Part shown: positions 1 through 6,824 of the stretch, piece by piece | Layout: the number at the start of each line of letters is the position of its first letter | How positions within the stretch are numbered: the first letter of the stretch is position 1 | The notes under the pieces: model-generated | What the model saw: the letters and a program-made list of their open reading frames with translations, nothing else | What the model was told of the DNA's origin: nothing | The model's database searches: none | DNA from: Verrucomicrobiota bacterium | Lineage (GTDB): Bacteria > Verrucomicrobiota > Verrucomicrobiia > Chthoniobacterales > UBA10450 | Length of the DNA: 18,076 nucleotides | Assembly: GCA_003219115.1 (NCBI GenBank) | Contig: QHPN01000151.1 | Coordinates: forward strand, 1 to 18,076 | Direction of reading: 5' to 3' | Program-made: the position numbers and the translations under genes

Positions 1-371
1 AAGACCGGACGCTCGTCCAATGGCGCAGCTGTCACTAAGTGCGTCTTGCGGTATTTCGCGAGGATGTTGCCGGCGGCATCGATGAACGCCTGCGAATTGT
101 AAATGCGCTCACCGTCGCGATCAGAAACGCCGGCAATGATCGCAAGTGAAAGCTGCTTCGCCATTTCTTGGAGTCGCGGCATCGCGCCTTCGTTCCAGGA
201 AGTAGCGTGCTTCTGAATCGCCGGCATGGAATAGCCGGTATCGATCATTTCAGGAAAGACGATCAGTTCCGCGCCGGATTCTTTCGCGCGCGATGCGAAA
301 TCATGAACCTTTCGTAGATTCCCATCCAGGTCGCCGGGAGTGGAGGTGATTTGGGCAGCGGCGATCTTCAC
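1..371 (-). CDS. Carbon-nitrogen hydrolase (nitrilase superfamily), 5' part only
   Basis: The minus strand encodes about 123 residues from a GTG at 369-371 to the left window edge, where the gene is cut. The start VKIAAAQITSTPGDLDGNL is the typical first strand of nitrilase-superfamily amidases. FPEM at residues 39-42 carries the expected catalytic Glu (E41), and KYRKTHL at 107-113 carries the catalytic Lys (K109). The catalytic Cys would lie beyond the edge, so it cannot be checked. Members hydrolyse non-peptide C-N bonds (amides, ureides, nitriles) in the cytoplasm; the substrate cannot be told from this fragment. The reading frame stays open upstream of the GTG, but that stretch is hairpin-rich and the homology begins at the GTG, so I chose it. 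The preceding gene on this strand is the MFS exporter, about 170 bp upstream. Confidence 0.85.
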   Translation of the reverse strand, partial: MKIAAAQITSTPGDLDGNLRKVHDFASRAKESGAELIVFPEMIDTGYSMPAIQKHATSWNEGAMPRLQEMAKQLSLAIIAGVSDRDGERIYNSQAFIDAAGNILAKYRKTHLVTAAPLDERPV

Positions 372-385
372 GCCTATATTTGTAG

Positions 386-516
386 GGCGTTTCTGTGAAA
401 CGCCAAGTTGCGGGGTGCCGGACAGGACGGGAGGAACATAGGCTTTCCAGCCTGTGAGCCCAGCGGAGTTGCACTCCGTCTGTGCTGGAAGAAGCAGCAG
501 GTTAAAACACCTGCTG
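386..516. repeat. Cluster of short perfect hairpins between two minus-strand genes
   Basis: Three hairpins lie in the gap. The first is ggcgtttc/gaaacgcc at 386-393 and 397-404, with a 3-nt loop. The second is nested: ttccag/ctggaa at 445-450 and 485-490, enclosing cggagt/actccg at 464-469 and 473-478. The third is cagcaggt/acctgctg at 495-502 and 509-516. I see no gene here. The first hairpin follows gtagggcg, the same motif that bounds the repeat at 8851-8911. The cluster is probably decayed palindromic repeat material, possibly also ending MFS transcription. Confidence 0.6.
495..516 (-). terminator. Possible terminator hairpin after the MFS gene
   Basis: A perfect 8-bp stem with a 6-nt loop lies about 25 bp past the MFS stop. 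On the minus strand it is followed by cttcttcc, which is a poor U-tract, so Rho-independent termination is only a possibility. Confidence 0.3.
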
Positions 517-541
517 GGCGCACAGCTGACGGCCCATCTTC

Positions 542-1915
542 CTAGCACAATGTCTTGTCGAGTCTTCCGATCTTCAACGTCTCCGGCCGCCATTTGGCGA
601 CGCCGAGGACCACTAGAATTGTGCCGATCCCGCCGCCAACGACGGAAATCACCGGGCCGAACAATGCCGCAGTCAGGCCGGACTCGAGCGCGCCGAACTC
701 GTTCGAAGTCCCGATAAAGATATTGTTCACGGCGGAAACGCGGCCACGCATTTCATCGGGGGTGACCAACTGCACAATCGTGCCGCGAATAATCACGCTG
801 ACGCTGTCGAAGGCGCCGATGAAAAAGAGCATCGCGAGCGAGAACCAGAACACATGCGACAAGCCAAAAAGAATAGTGGCGAGTCCAAAACCAGTGACGC
901 ACCAAAGCAAAGTCACACCGGCGCGCTTGATCGGTGGCAGGTAGGCGACGACGAGGGCCGTGACAAACGCGCCGATCGCCGGCATCGCGCGCATCCAACC
1001 GAGACCAATCGCGCTCACGAGCAGAATTTGATCGGCAAACATCGGGAGCAACGCAGTCGCACCACCGAGCAAGACCGCGAATAAGTCGAGCGTGATGGTT
1101 GCGAGGATGACGTGCTTGCTCAGAACAAAACGCATTCCCGCCTGCAAACTGCGCCAGGTATCCTGAGCCTGGTGCCTTTTCTTCGCTGGCGACCGCGGAA
1201 TCGGCAACACCAGCAGGAAAAAGAGGAACGAAGTGATGGCATCGATGATGTAAACGCAGGAAAAACTAATGTGCGCCACAATGAACCCGCTGATGGCAGG
1301 CCCGACGACTGAGGCAATTTGAAAGACGCTGCTGTTCCAGGTGACCGAGTTGGCGAAGACGTCACGCGGGACGAGGGTCGGGAAAAACGAACTGCGCGCG
1401 GCCCAGGCGAAGGTGCGGGCAATTCCTGAGATAAAGAGTAACAAGTAAATTAGCGGAATGGAAAAATCGTCGAAGGAAAATGCCTGCTGATGACGTTCGA
1501 AAACTGCGGCGATGGCACGCAACAAACGGTTGCCTTCCTGCAACACCGGCCAGGCCGGAATGGACAGATGTTTCCAGGAAACGAGCGCTAACCCCGCCGA
1601 AATGATCGCACTGAAAAACTGCGAGATCATGATGATGTGTTTCCGGCTGTATTTATCGGCGAGGTGTCCGGCCGGGAGTGAAAGACAGAACACCGGAATC
1701 ACCAGCACCAGGCCAACCAATCCAAGCGCAGTCGCCGAATGCGTGCGCCGGTAAATCTCCCATTCCACCGCGACGGCCAACATTTGGCGGCCGACGAAGG
1801 CGAGAAAATTTCCTGTCATGTAGAGATTGAAATTGGCGAACCGAAATGCCGCGTAGGGATCGCGCGACGGCGGTGAGATCGGAGGAATGTTTGGCGGCGC
1901 TTCGTCCTGGTTCAT
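542..1915 (-). CDS. MFS transporter, EntS/MFS_3-like exporter
   Basis: The product is about 457 residues with roughly twelve hydrophobic segments. The N-terminal region FANFNLYMTGNFLAFVGRQM followed by WEIYRRTHSATALGLVG is typical of the MFS_3 (EntS/bacilysin-exporter-like) group. AGHLADKYSRKH is the conserved loop between helices 2 and 3, and TPDEMRGRVSAVNN is the equivalent loop in the second half. It should be an inner-membrane proton-coupled exporter; the substrate is unknown. An in-frame TTG at 1981 would add 22 residues of low-complexity sequence. I prefer the ATG at 1913-1915 because family homology starts soon after it. No convincing ribosome-binding site precedes either start. The central loop after helix 4 is somewhat long. 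The gene appears intact and monocistronic. Confidence 0.85.
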   Translation of the reverse strand: MNQDEAPPNIPPISPPSRDPYAAFRFANFNLYMTGNFLAFVGRQMLAVAVEWEIYRRTHSATALGLVGLVLVIPVFCLSLPAGHLADKYSRKHIIMISQFFSAIISAGLALVSWKHLSIPAWPVLQEGNRLLRAIAAVFERHQQAFSFDDFSIPLIYLLLFISGIARTFAWAARSSFFPTLVPRDVFANSVTWNSSVFQIASVVGPAISGFIVAHISFSCVYIIDAITSFLFFLLVLPIPRSPAKKRHQAQDTWRSLQAGMRFVLSKHVILATITLDLFAVLLGGATALLPMFADQILLVSAIGLGWMRAMPAIGAFVTALVVAYLPPIKRAGVTLLWCVTGFGLATILFGLSHVFWFSLAMLFFIGAFDSVSVIIRGTIVQLVTPDEMRGRVSAVNNIFIGTSNEFGALESGLTAALFGPVISVVGGGIGTILVVLGVAKWRPETLKIGRLDKTLC

Positions 1916-2025
1916 GCACGAGCGCATGCAAGAACGCGCTCCCGAGAGGCTAACCTCCGGGCCCGGTGCCGCAAGCTTCAAGGGCTGTCCAGCTTCGCTC
2001 GAGAAGCGGAGATGCTCATCTCCGG

Positions 2026-2126
2026 AAAGAATGACGAAATCCGAATGACGAATGAATCGAGGAATCCGACCTCCACTCCAAGGCTACATAACTTGTTTCT
2101 TTGTCATTTGAGCTTCGTCATTCTTT
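2026..2126. repeat. Palindromic intergenic repeat (MITE/REP-like), about 100 bp
   Basis: The arms aaagaatgacgaa (2026-2038) and ttcgtcattcttt (2114-2126) are a perfect 13-bp inverted repeat. The complementarity continues inward to about 27 bp with some mismatches, and each arm holds two copies of an aatgac(g/a)aa unit. The loop is about 45 bp. Just outside is a further hairpin, cggagat/atctccg (2007-2013 and 2018-2024). No protein is encoded in this 1916-2193 gap. The layout is that of a non-autonomous repeat between divergent genes; it may also supply promoter sequence. Confidence 0.65.
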
Positions 2127-2193
2127 CGAGCTCGTCATCTCCCATGTATCCAGCACTTGCATCAGCGAAGGCGCCGAGTAGTTCCTCTCCTTG

Positions 2194-3270
2194 ATGCAAC
2201 CGCAGTATTCCCGTACCAATCCTTTCCCGGCCAAAATGGTCATTAACCGGCGGCTGAACGAAGGAAATCGGAACAAGGAAACGCGGCACCACGAAATTTC
2301 GCTGGCCGGTTCAGGATTAACCTTCGAACCCGGTGATTCGATGGCGGTTTACGCCACAAACGATCCGCCGCTGGTTGAGGAAATCATTCGCGCGCTTGGC
2401 GCCACCGGCGATGAGATGGTGCCAGCGGGGAAAAACGAAACGGCCCCGCTACGCCAGGCCTTGCTGCGCAACTATGCCATCACCGTGCCGACGCCGAAAT
2501 TCTTAAAAGCAATCGTCGAGCGCGCCTCGGCCGCTCCGTTGCTGAAAGAATTGCTTCAACCCGATCACAAGCACGATCTCCAGGTTTACCTTTGGGGGAT
2601 GGAGGTGATCGATTTCCTCCTGCAACATCCGTCGGCCAAATTTAAGCCCGATGAATTCGTTGGCTTGCTCACGAAATTGCAGCCTCGCCTCTACTCGGTC
2701 GCGAGTTCGTTGCGCGTCTATCCCGAGTCGGTGCACCTGATCGTCGATGTCATTCGCTATGAATCGCATGGCCGGATTCGCAAAGGCGTCGCTTCGACCT
2801 TTCTAGCCGAACGCTGCGACGATCAGCCGGTGCCGGTCTTTCCCAGTGTGGCCAAGCATTTTCGCCTGCCGGAAAACGATGCCGACATCATCATGGTTGG
2901 ACCTGGGACGGGGATTGCACCTTTCCGGGCGTTCTTGCAGGAGCGGCGGGCAGTGGGTGCACGAGGGCGGAACTGGCTCTTCTTCGGCGCCCAGCACGAA
3001 AAATATGATTACTCCTATGGCGACGAATTCGAGGAGTTGAAAAAGCAGAACTTTCTTACTCATCTCCACTGCGCCTTCTCGCGCGATAAGGAACACAAAG
3101 TCTACGTGCAACATCGGATGCAGGAAAACGCGGCCGAACTTTGGCGCTGGCTCGACGGCGGAGCCTACTTTTATGTTTGCGGCGATGCCCTGAAGATGGC
3201 GAAAGATGTGGATGCGGCGCTGCGCACGGCAAGTCACCTGAAGAAGCAAACGTTTACGTCGAGCAGATGA
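2194..3270 (+). CDS. Sulfite-reductase-type flavoprotein (CysJ-like FAD/NADPH reductase), C-terminus frameshifted
   Basis: This is a ferredoxin-reductase-type flavoenzyme matching the FAD and NADPH modules of CysJ/cytochrome P450 reductase, without the N-terminal flavodoxin domain. Visible motifs, numbered from the ATG at 2194, are the FAD-binding PRLYSVASS (164-172), KGVASTFL (198-205), the pyridine-nucleotide GPGTGIAPFRAF (236-247), SRDKEHKVYVQHRM (296-309) and YVCGDALKMAKDV (327-339). It should pass electrons from NADPH to a partner such as a sulfite or nitrite reductase; no partner is nearby. A TTG three bases earlier (2191) is an alternative start. After AALRTA the frame runs into residues unlike the family and stops at 3270, while the conserved ending lies in another frame (3231-3305). 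The gene is therefore frameshifted with a few residues missing, through mutation or assembly error. Confidence 0.85.
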   Translation: MQPQYSRTNPFPAKMVINRRLNEGNRNKETRHHEISLAGSGLTFEPGDSMAVYATNDPPLVEEIIRALGATGDEMVPAGKNETAPLRQALLRNYAITVPTPKFLKAIVERASAAPLLKELLQPDHKHDLQVYLWGMEVIDFLLQHPSAKFKPDEFVGLLTKLQPRLYSVASSLRVYPESVHLIVDVIRYESHGRIRKGVASTFLAERCDDQPVPVFPSVAKHFRLPENDADIIMVGPGTGIAPFRAFLQERRAVGARGRNWLFFGAQHEKYDYSYGDEFEELKKQNFLTHLHCAFSRDKEHKVYVQHRMQENAAELWRWLDGGAYFYVCGDALKMAKDVDAALRTASHLKKQTFTSSR

Positions 3271-3305
3271 AGGCGGACAAGCGCTACAAGCGCGACGTTT
3301 ACTAA
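3231..3305 (+). pseudogene. Out-of-frame C-terminal tail of the CysJ-like reductase
   Basis: Frame 3231-3305 reads KSPEEANVYVEQMKADKRYK, then RDVY and a TAA. This is the standard C-terminus of CysJ-type reductases, in which the terminal aromatic residue stacks on the FAD ring and gates NADPH. It overlaps the last 40 bases of the main frame. Joining the two needs a frame change near 3222-3230, and the helix before KSPEEA looks several residues short. This suggests a small deletion rather than a single-base slip. Confidence 0.85.
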
Positions 3306-3310
3306 CCTCA

Positions 3311-3326
3311 AGAAACGGCTGTTTCT
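3311..3326. terminator. Short hairpin between convergent genes
   Basis: agaaac/gtttct (3311-3316 and 3321-3326) is a perfect 6-bp stem with a 4-nt loop. It lies in the 37-bp gap between the convergent reductase and phosphate-transporter stops. It is placed where a bidirectional terminator is expected, but the stem is short and has no clear T-tract. Confidence 0.3.
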
Positions 3327-3342
3327 AACTGCCGCTCCTTGA

Positions 3343-4380
3343 TTAAAACGCGACGGCGGCGCGGGCGAGAATAAACCCGATTATGCCCGTGGCGGGCAAA
3401 GTCAGAATCCAAGCCCATATAATCCGTTCCACCACCGTCCATTTCACGCCGCTGAATCGTTTGGCCGCTCCCACTCCCATGATCGAAGTCGAAATCACGT
3501 GCGTCGTCGAAAGCGGAATACCGTACACGCTCGCCGTTTGAATAATGAGGGCGGCGCTTGTCTCCGCCGCGAATCCATGAACAGGCTGAAGCTTCACCAA
3601 CTTGTGCCCAAGGGTACGAATGATCCGCCAGCCGCCCGCGGCCGTGCCTGCTGCCATCGTGATGGCACAAATAATTTTTACCCATGCCGGAATGGCGCCG
3701 AAACTCGGCATCCGCAAGAAAGTTAACCACGCGGGCAAATGCTCGAAGCGCCCAGCCTTTGTTCCGGTAAAAAGCGCGAGGGTAATAATGCCCATTGTTT
3801 TCTGCGCGTCATTCGTTCCGTGCGAATGGGCCATGAACGCTGCGCTGAGAATTTGCAGCTTCCCGAAAACAGACTGCACCGCGCCAGGCGTGAAACGATG
3901 GAAGGCCGCGAAAAGCGCAAACATCACCAGAGCGCCGAGAAAAAATCCGGCCAGCGGCGACGTAACCATCGGAACGACTACTTTGGGCCAGAGTCCGGTC
4001 TCCCATTTCAAGACCGACCAGTTTCCATGCGCAGTCGCGATCGTCGCGCCGCACAATCCACCGATGAGCGCGTGGCTCGAGCTCGACGGCAGCCCGACCA
4101 ACCAGGTGGTAATGTTCCAGGCGAAAGCGGCGATGAGCGCGCACAAAACCGTGGCCATGGTGACGACGTTGGTGTCGACCAAACCTTTGCCGATGGTCGA
4201 GGCCACAGCGCCGCCCAGAAGCGCGCCGGTTAGGTTGAAAACTGTCGCCATCGCAATCGCTTGCCGCGGCGTCAGCACTTTGGTGGAAATGACCGTAGCG
4301 ATGGCATTGGCGGCGTCGTGAAAGCCGTTGCTGTACTCGAAAACAATGGCGGCAAAGATGACGACGAAAAACGTGACCAT
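3343..4380 (-). CDS. pit: PiT-family inorganic phosphate transporter
   Basis: The 345-residue integral membrane protein shows both PiT signature repeats: NGFHDAANAIAT (18-29) near the N-terminus and HGTNDAQKTMGI (187-198) at the start of the second half. GLPSSSSHALIGG (96-108) and GIPLSTTHVISTSIMGVG (287-304) are the matching re-entrant motifs of the inverted repeat. The family imports phosphate, in bacteria usually as a neutral metal-phosphate complex driven by protons. The start codon is 12 bp after the stop of the DUF47 gene, a standard Pit-accessory pairing, so the two are very probably co-transcribed. Length is normal for the short PiT class, and the reading frame is intact. Confidence 0.95.
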   Translation of the reverse strand: MVTFFVVIFAAIVFEYSNGFHDAANAIATVISTKVLTPRQAIAMATVFNLTGALLGGAVASTIGKGLVDTNVVTMATVLCALIAAFAWNITTWLVGLPSSSSHALIGGLCGATIATAHGNWSVLKWETGLWPKVVVPMVTSPLAGFFLGALVMFALFAAFHRFTPGAVQSVFGKLQILSAAFMAHSHGTNDAQKTMGIITLALFTGTKAGRFEHLPAWLTFLRMPSFGAIPAWVKIICAITMAAGTAAGGWRIIRTLGHKLVKLQPVHGFAAETSAALIIQTASVYGIPLSTTHVISTSIMGVGAAKRFSGVKWTVVERIIWAWILTLPATGIIGFILARAAVAF

Positions 4381-4392
4381 CGCAACAGGCGC

Positions 4393-5031
4393 TTACGCGT
4401 ATTTGAGAACGACTTGCAGAATGACGTTGCCGGCGTCGCGGCAGCGGTCGATCACTTTCTCGAGCAATTCGTAAAGATCGCGCAGAAAAATGATGTGCTT
4501 AGCCGAATAATCGGCATGATAAAGATCGCGCAGCAACTCGAGCTCAAGCTTGTCAGCATCGCCCTCGATTGTCTGTAGACGGGCATTCATTTCGCGGGCG
4601 GTCTGAATGTCGGTGCCTTTGCGTAATTGCTGCACCATCGCCACCACCACTTCGGCCGCCTGATCGAGCAGCTCGACCTGCCGGCGGAAATTGTGTCCGT
4701 GCAGATCCTCCGGGCAAATCAAGATCCGCTCGCCGATTTTCTCGATCGTCTTCGGAATCTTGTAGAGCGTCGCAGCTAGCGCCTGAATGTCCTCCCGCTC
4801 CAACGGAGTAATAAATGTTTTGGAAAGCTCTTCGGTCAGTTGCTGCGTGATGCGCTTGTCTTCGCGCCGACTCTCGGCAAACGCCGCCAGATCGCTCGCT
4901 GATTCGCTTTTCTCCAGCTTCGCCAGCAAATCGATTAGGTGATGAACACTACTGTCGGCCTGCTGTGCACTCGCTTCCAGGAGATCGTAAAACTTTTCGT
5001 CGTGACCGAGAAATTTACCGATTGAGAACAT
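4393..5031 (-). CDS. DUF47/PhoU-like Pit accessory protein
   Basis: The 212-residue, helix-rich, charged cytoplasmic protein starts MFSIGKFLGHDEKFYDLLE. It has the features of the DUF47 (TIGR00153, PhoU-related) family: EREDIQALAATLYKIPKTIE in the middle and an ending KVIDRCRDAGNVILQVVLKY. These proteins are encoded next to Pit transporters and are thought to regulate phosphate uptake. The frame stays open for another 140 codons upstream, but that stretch is low-quality sequence overlapping an intergenic repeat. The ATG at 5029-5031 has gagg a few bases upstream and matches the family N-terminus. It is the first gene of a two-gene unit with the phosphate transporter. Confidence 0.92.
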   Translation of the reverse strand: MFSIGKFLGHDEKFYDLLEASAQQADSSVHHLIDLLAKLEKSESASDLAAFAESRREDKRITQQLTEELSKTFITPLEREDIQALAATLYKIPKTIEKIGERILICPEDLHGHNFRRQVELLDQAAEVVVAMVQQLRKGTDIQTAREMNARLQTIEGDADKLELELLRDLYHADYSAKHIIFLRDLYELLEKVIDRCRDAGNVILQVVLKYA

Positions 5032-5114
5032 GGCCTCGTTGTAGCTCGAGTCGTCGACTCCGGCGAGAGGATTTAATATAAAAGCACATTGCGCGTGCCG
5101 CCGCGGCCGGCAGC

Positions 5115-5185
5115 TGTCATTCCGAATCCCCGAATAATTCGGGGTCCTCGCAATTACCGGGCGAGCACACAGGGTTGGAATGACA
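5115..5185. repeat. Palindromic repeat between mgtE and the DUF47 gene
   Basis: Outer arms tgtcattcc (5115-5123) and ggaatgaca (5177-5185) are a perfect 9-bp inverted repeat. They enclose a perfect hairpin, ccccgaat/attcgggg with a 1-nt centre (5128-5144). A further gggatgaca lies near 5226-5234, beside the mgtE stop. No gene is seen in 5032-5237. The element probably separates mgtE from the phosphate pair, and the strong inner stem could end mgtE transcripts. Confidence 0.6.
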
Positions 5186-5237
5186 TGGCTAGCAGTTGTG
5201 AGATTCCTCGCCGCCTGTGCGGCCCGGGATGACAAAT

Positions 5238-6641
5238 TCAAAGCATGGCGCCGCGCATGATCAACAGCGCGATACTGAAATAAATAATCAGTCCGGTGAC
5301 ATCGACCAGTGTGGCCACGAACGGCGCAGAGGATGTCGCCGGATCTGCCCCCACCCGACGAAGCAAGAACGGCAACATGGAACCGGACAGAGTTCCCCAC
5401 AAAACGACGCCGACCAGCGCGATGCCGACAGTAAGCGCGACCAATGGCCAATGGGCACCGTAAACGGGTGGCTGATGATGCAAATATTTCTTATCGATCA
5501 TCGCCCAGAAGGCCACTCGAACTGTGCCGATGACTCCCAGAATCACGCCTAATGACAAACCCGCTTGTAATTCGCGCCGCATCACGTGCCACCAATCGCG
5601 CAGCGTAACCTCGCCCAGAGCCATCGCGCGAATCATGAGAGTCGAAGCTTGCGAGCCGGAATTGCCCCCGCTGGAAATGATCAGCGGCAAGAAAAGCGCC
5701 AGCACTAACGCCTTGGCCAGCTCATCCTGGTAATTTGCCATGGCAGTCGCGGTCAGCATTTCACCAAGAAAAAGAATGATGAGCCAGCCCGCGCGCTTCC
5801 GCACCATTCGCCAAAGTGAAATACGCATGTACGGCTCATCCAAGGCTTCCATTCCGCCGATTTTCTGAATATCTTCAGTCGCTTCTTCCTCAGCCACATC
5901 GAGCATGTCATCCTGGGTGACGATGCCGACCAGGACCCCGTTTGAATCAACTACAGCCAGCGCGGCACGGTCGTATTTGCGAAAGATATTTAATGCCTCC
6001 TCCTGCGTCTCGTTAACCGTGAGGTGGACAAAGCTGCGGTCCATAATTTCGTCAACCCGGGTATTCAGCGGGCGGAGCAGAAAATTCCGGATGCGCAGGT
6101 CGTCGATCAGTTTGCCGCGCTCATCGACCACGTAGATGAAATTGAGCGTCTCGCTGTCTTGACCGTGCTCGCGCACATAATCGAGCACTTCTTTCACCGT
6201 CCAATTCTCACGCACGGCGACGAAATCCGGCGTCATCAAGCGGCCGACACTTCCCTCCGGATAACCGAGCAAAGCCCGGGCAACGCGCCGTTCCTCCGGC
6301 GTAAGCAGCTGAATCAGTTGGCGCGCCGCCACGCTCGGCATTTCTTCGAGCAACGCCGTTCGATCGTCCGGCGACATTTCGTTGAGAATGGCGACGACCT
6401 GCTCGTGCGCCATGCAATGTAACAACGACTGTTGCGCGTCCACGTCGAGATACTCGAAAACGTCCGCCGCCAGGGCCGCAGGCAAAACTCGGAAGATGAT
6501 GACGCGATCGTCTTCCGGCATATCGACAATGACTTCGGCGACATCTGCCGGCGGCCACTCGCTGAAAAGTTCACGCAAACCAGCGAAATCGCGCGCCGCA
6601 ATCAGGCTGCGAATTTCCGGAATCAAAATCTTGCCGACCAC
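5238..6641 (-). CDS. mgtE: Magnesium transporter MgtE
   Basis: The 467-residue protein has the full MgtE layout: an acidic N domain (about 25-130), two CBS domains (about 135-258) and a five-helix pore domain (284-467). The pore motifs are present: PLIISSGGNSGSQ (319-331), GADPATSSAPF (431-441) and the conserved Asp at 447 in the last part of the pore. The N and CBS domains sense cytosolic magnesium and close the channel when it is plentiful. The start is a GTG at 6639-6641 with no clear ribosome-binding site, but the homology begins right there. It lies on the same strand as the Pit genes, upstream of them, separated by about 200 bp of repeat. It is divergent from fadB, with the shared upstream region at 6642-6824. 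Confidence 0.95.
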   Translation of the reverse strand: MVGKILIPEIRSLIAARDFAGLRELFSEWPPADVAEVIVDMPEDDRVIIFRVLPAALAADVFEYLDVDAQQSLLHCMAHEQVVAILNEMSPDDRTALLEEMPSVAARQLIQLLTPEERRVARALLGYPEGSVGRLMTPDFVAVRENWTVKEVLDYVREHGQDSETLNFIYVVDERGKLIDDLRIRNFLLRPLNTRVDEIMDRSFVHLTVNETQEEALNIFRKYDRAALAVVDSNGVLVGIVTQDDMLDVAEEEATEDIQKIGGMEALDEPYMRISLWRMVRKRAGWLIILFLGEMLTATAMANYQDELAKALVLALFLPLIISSGGNSGSQASTLMIRAMALGEVTLRDWWHVMRRELQAGLSLGVILGVIGTVRVAFWAMIDKKYLHHQPPVYGAHWPLVALTVGIALVGVVLWGTLSGSMLPFLLRRVGADPATSSAPFVATLVDVTGLIIYFSIALLIMRGAML

Positions 6642-6654
6642 TCGGCGTTTTTAA

Positions 6655-6824
6655 CACTCGCGTTGACTCAAAGCAACGGCTCGCGACGCGGTTAAAAAGT
6701 TATGGGGTCACAACGTTACAAAGGGTGTCTGGCTCGACCTTGTAAGCTTTTTAATTCTTTTAACCTTTTAACTTTGCCTGCTCGACGCTTGGCATTCCGC
6801 TGAAACGGGCCAAAATAAATCGCA
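6655..6824. promoter_or_regulatory. Divergent intergenic region between mgtE and fadB
   Basis: This gap must hold the promoters of both genes, but I cannot pick out a clean -35/-10 pair. Visible structure includes a hairpin cgttg/caacg (6661-6678), ttaaaaag (6692-6699) complementary to ctttttaa (6747-6754) with partly complementary sequence between, and an AT-rich stretch with repeated ttttaa units around 6748-6771 before the fadB start. Confidence 0.35.

Noticed and set aside
3220..3270. Programmed ribosomal frameshift or bypass in the CysJ-like gene
   Set aside because: No slippery heptamer or bypass signal is visible. Residues appear to be missing rather than merely shifted, and similar lesions recur in unrelated genes of the window.
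3602..4321. Long plus-strand open frame of 239 codons opposite the phosphate transporter
   Set aside because: It lies wholly antisense to a strongly supported PiT gene and its translation has no recognisable domain; it is a by-product of the codon bias of the real gene.
5032..5451. N-terminal extension of the DUF47 protein by 140 codons
   Set aside because: The extension covers the palindromic repeat and the end of mgtE on the same strand, has no family similarity, and the ATG at 5031 matches the usual N-terminus.
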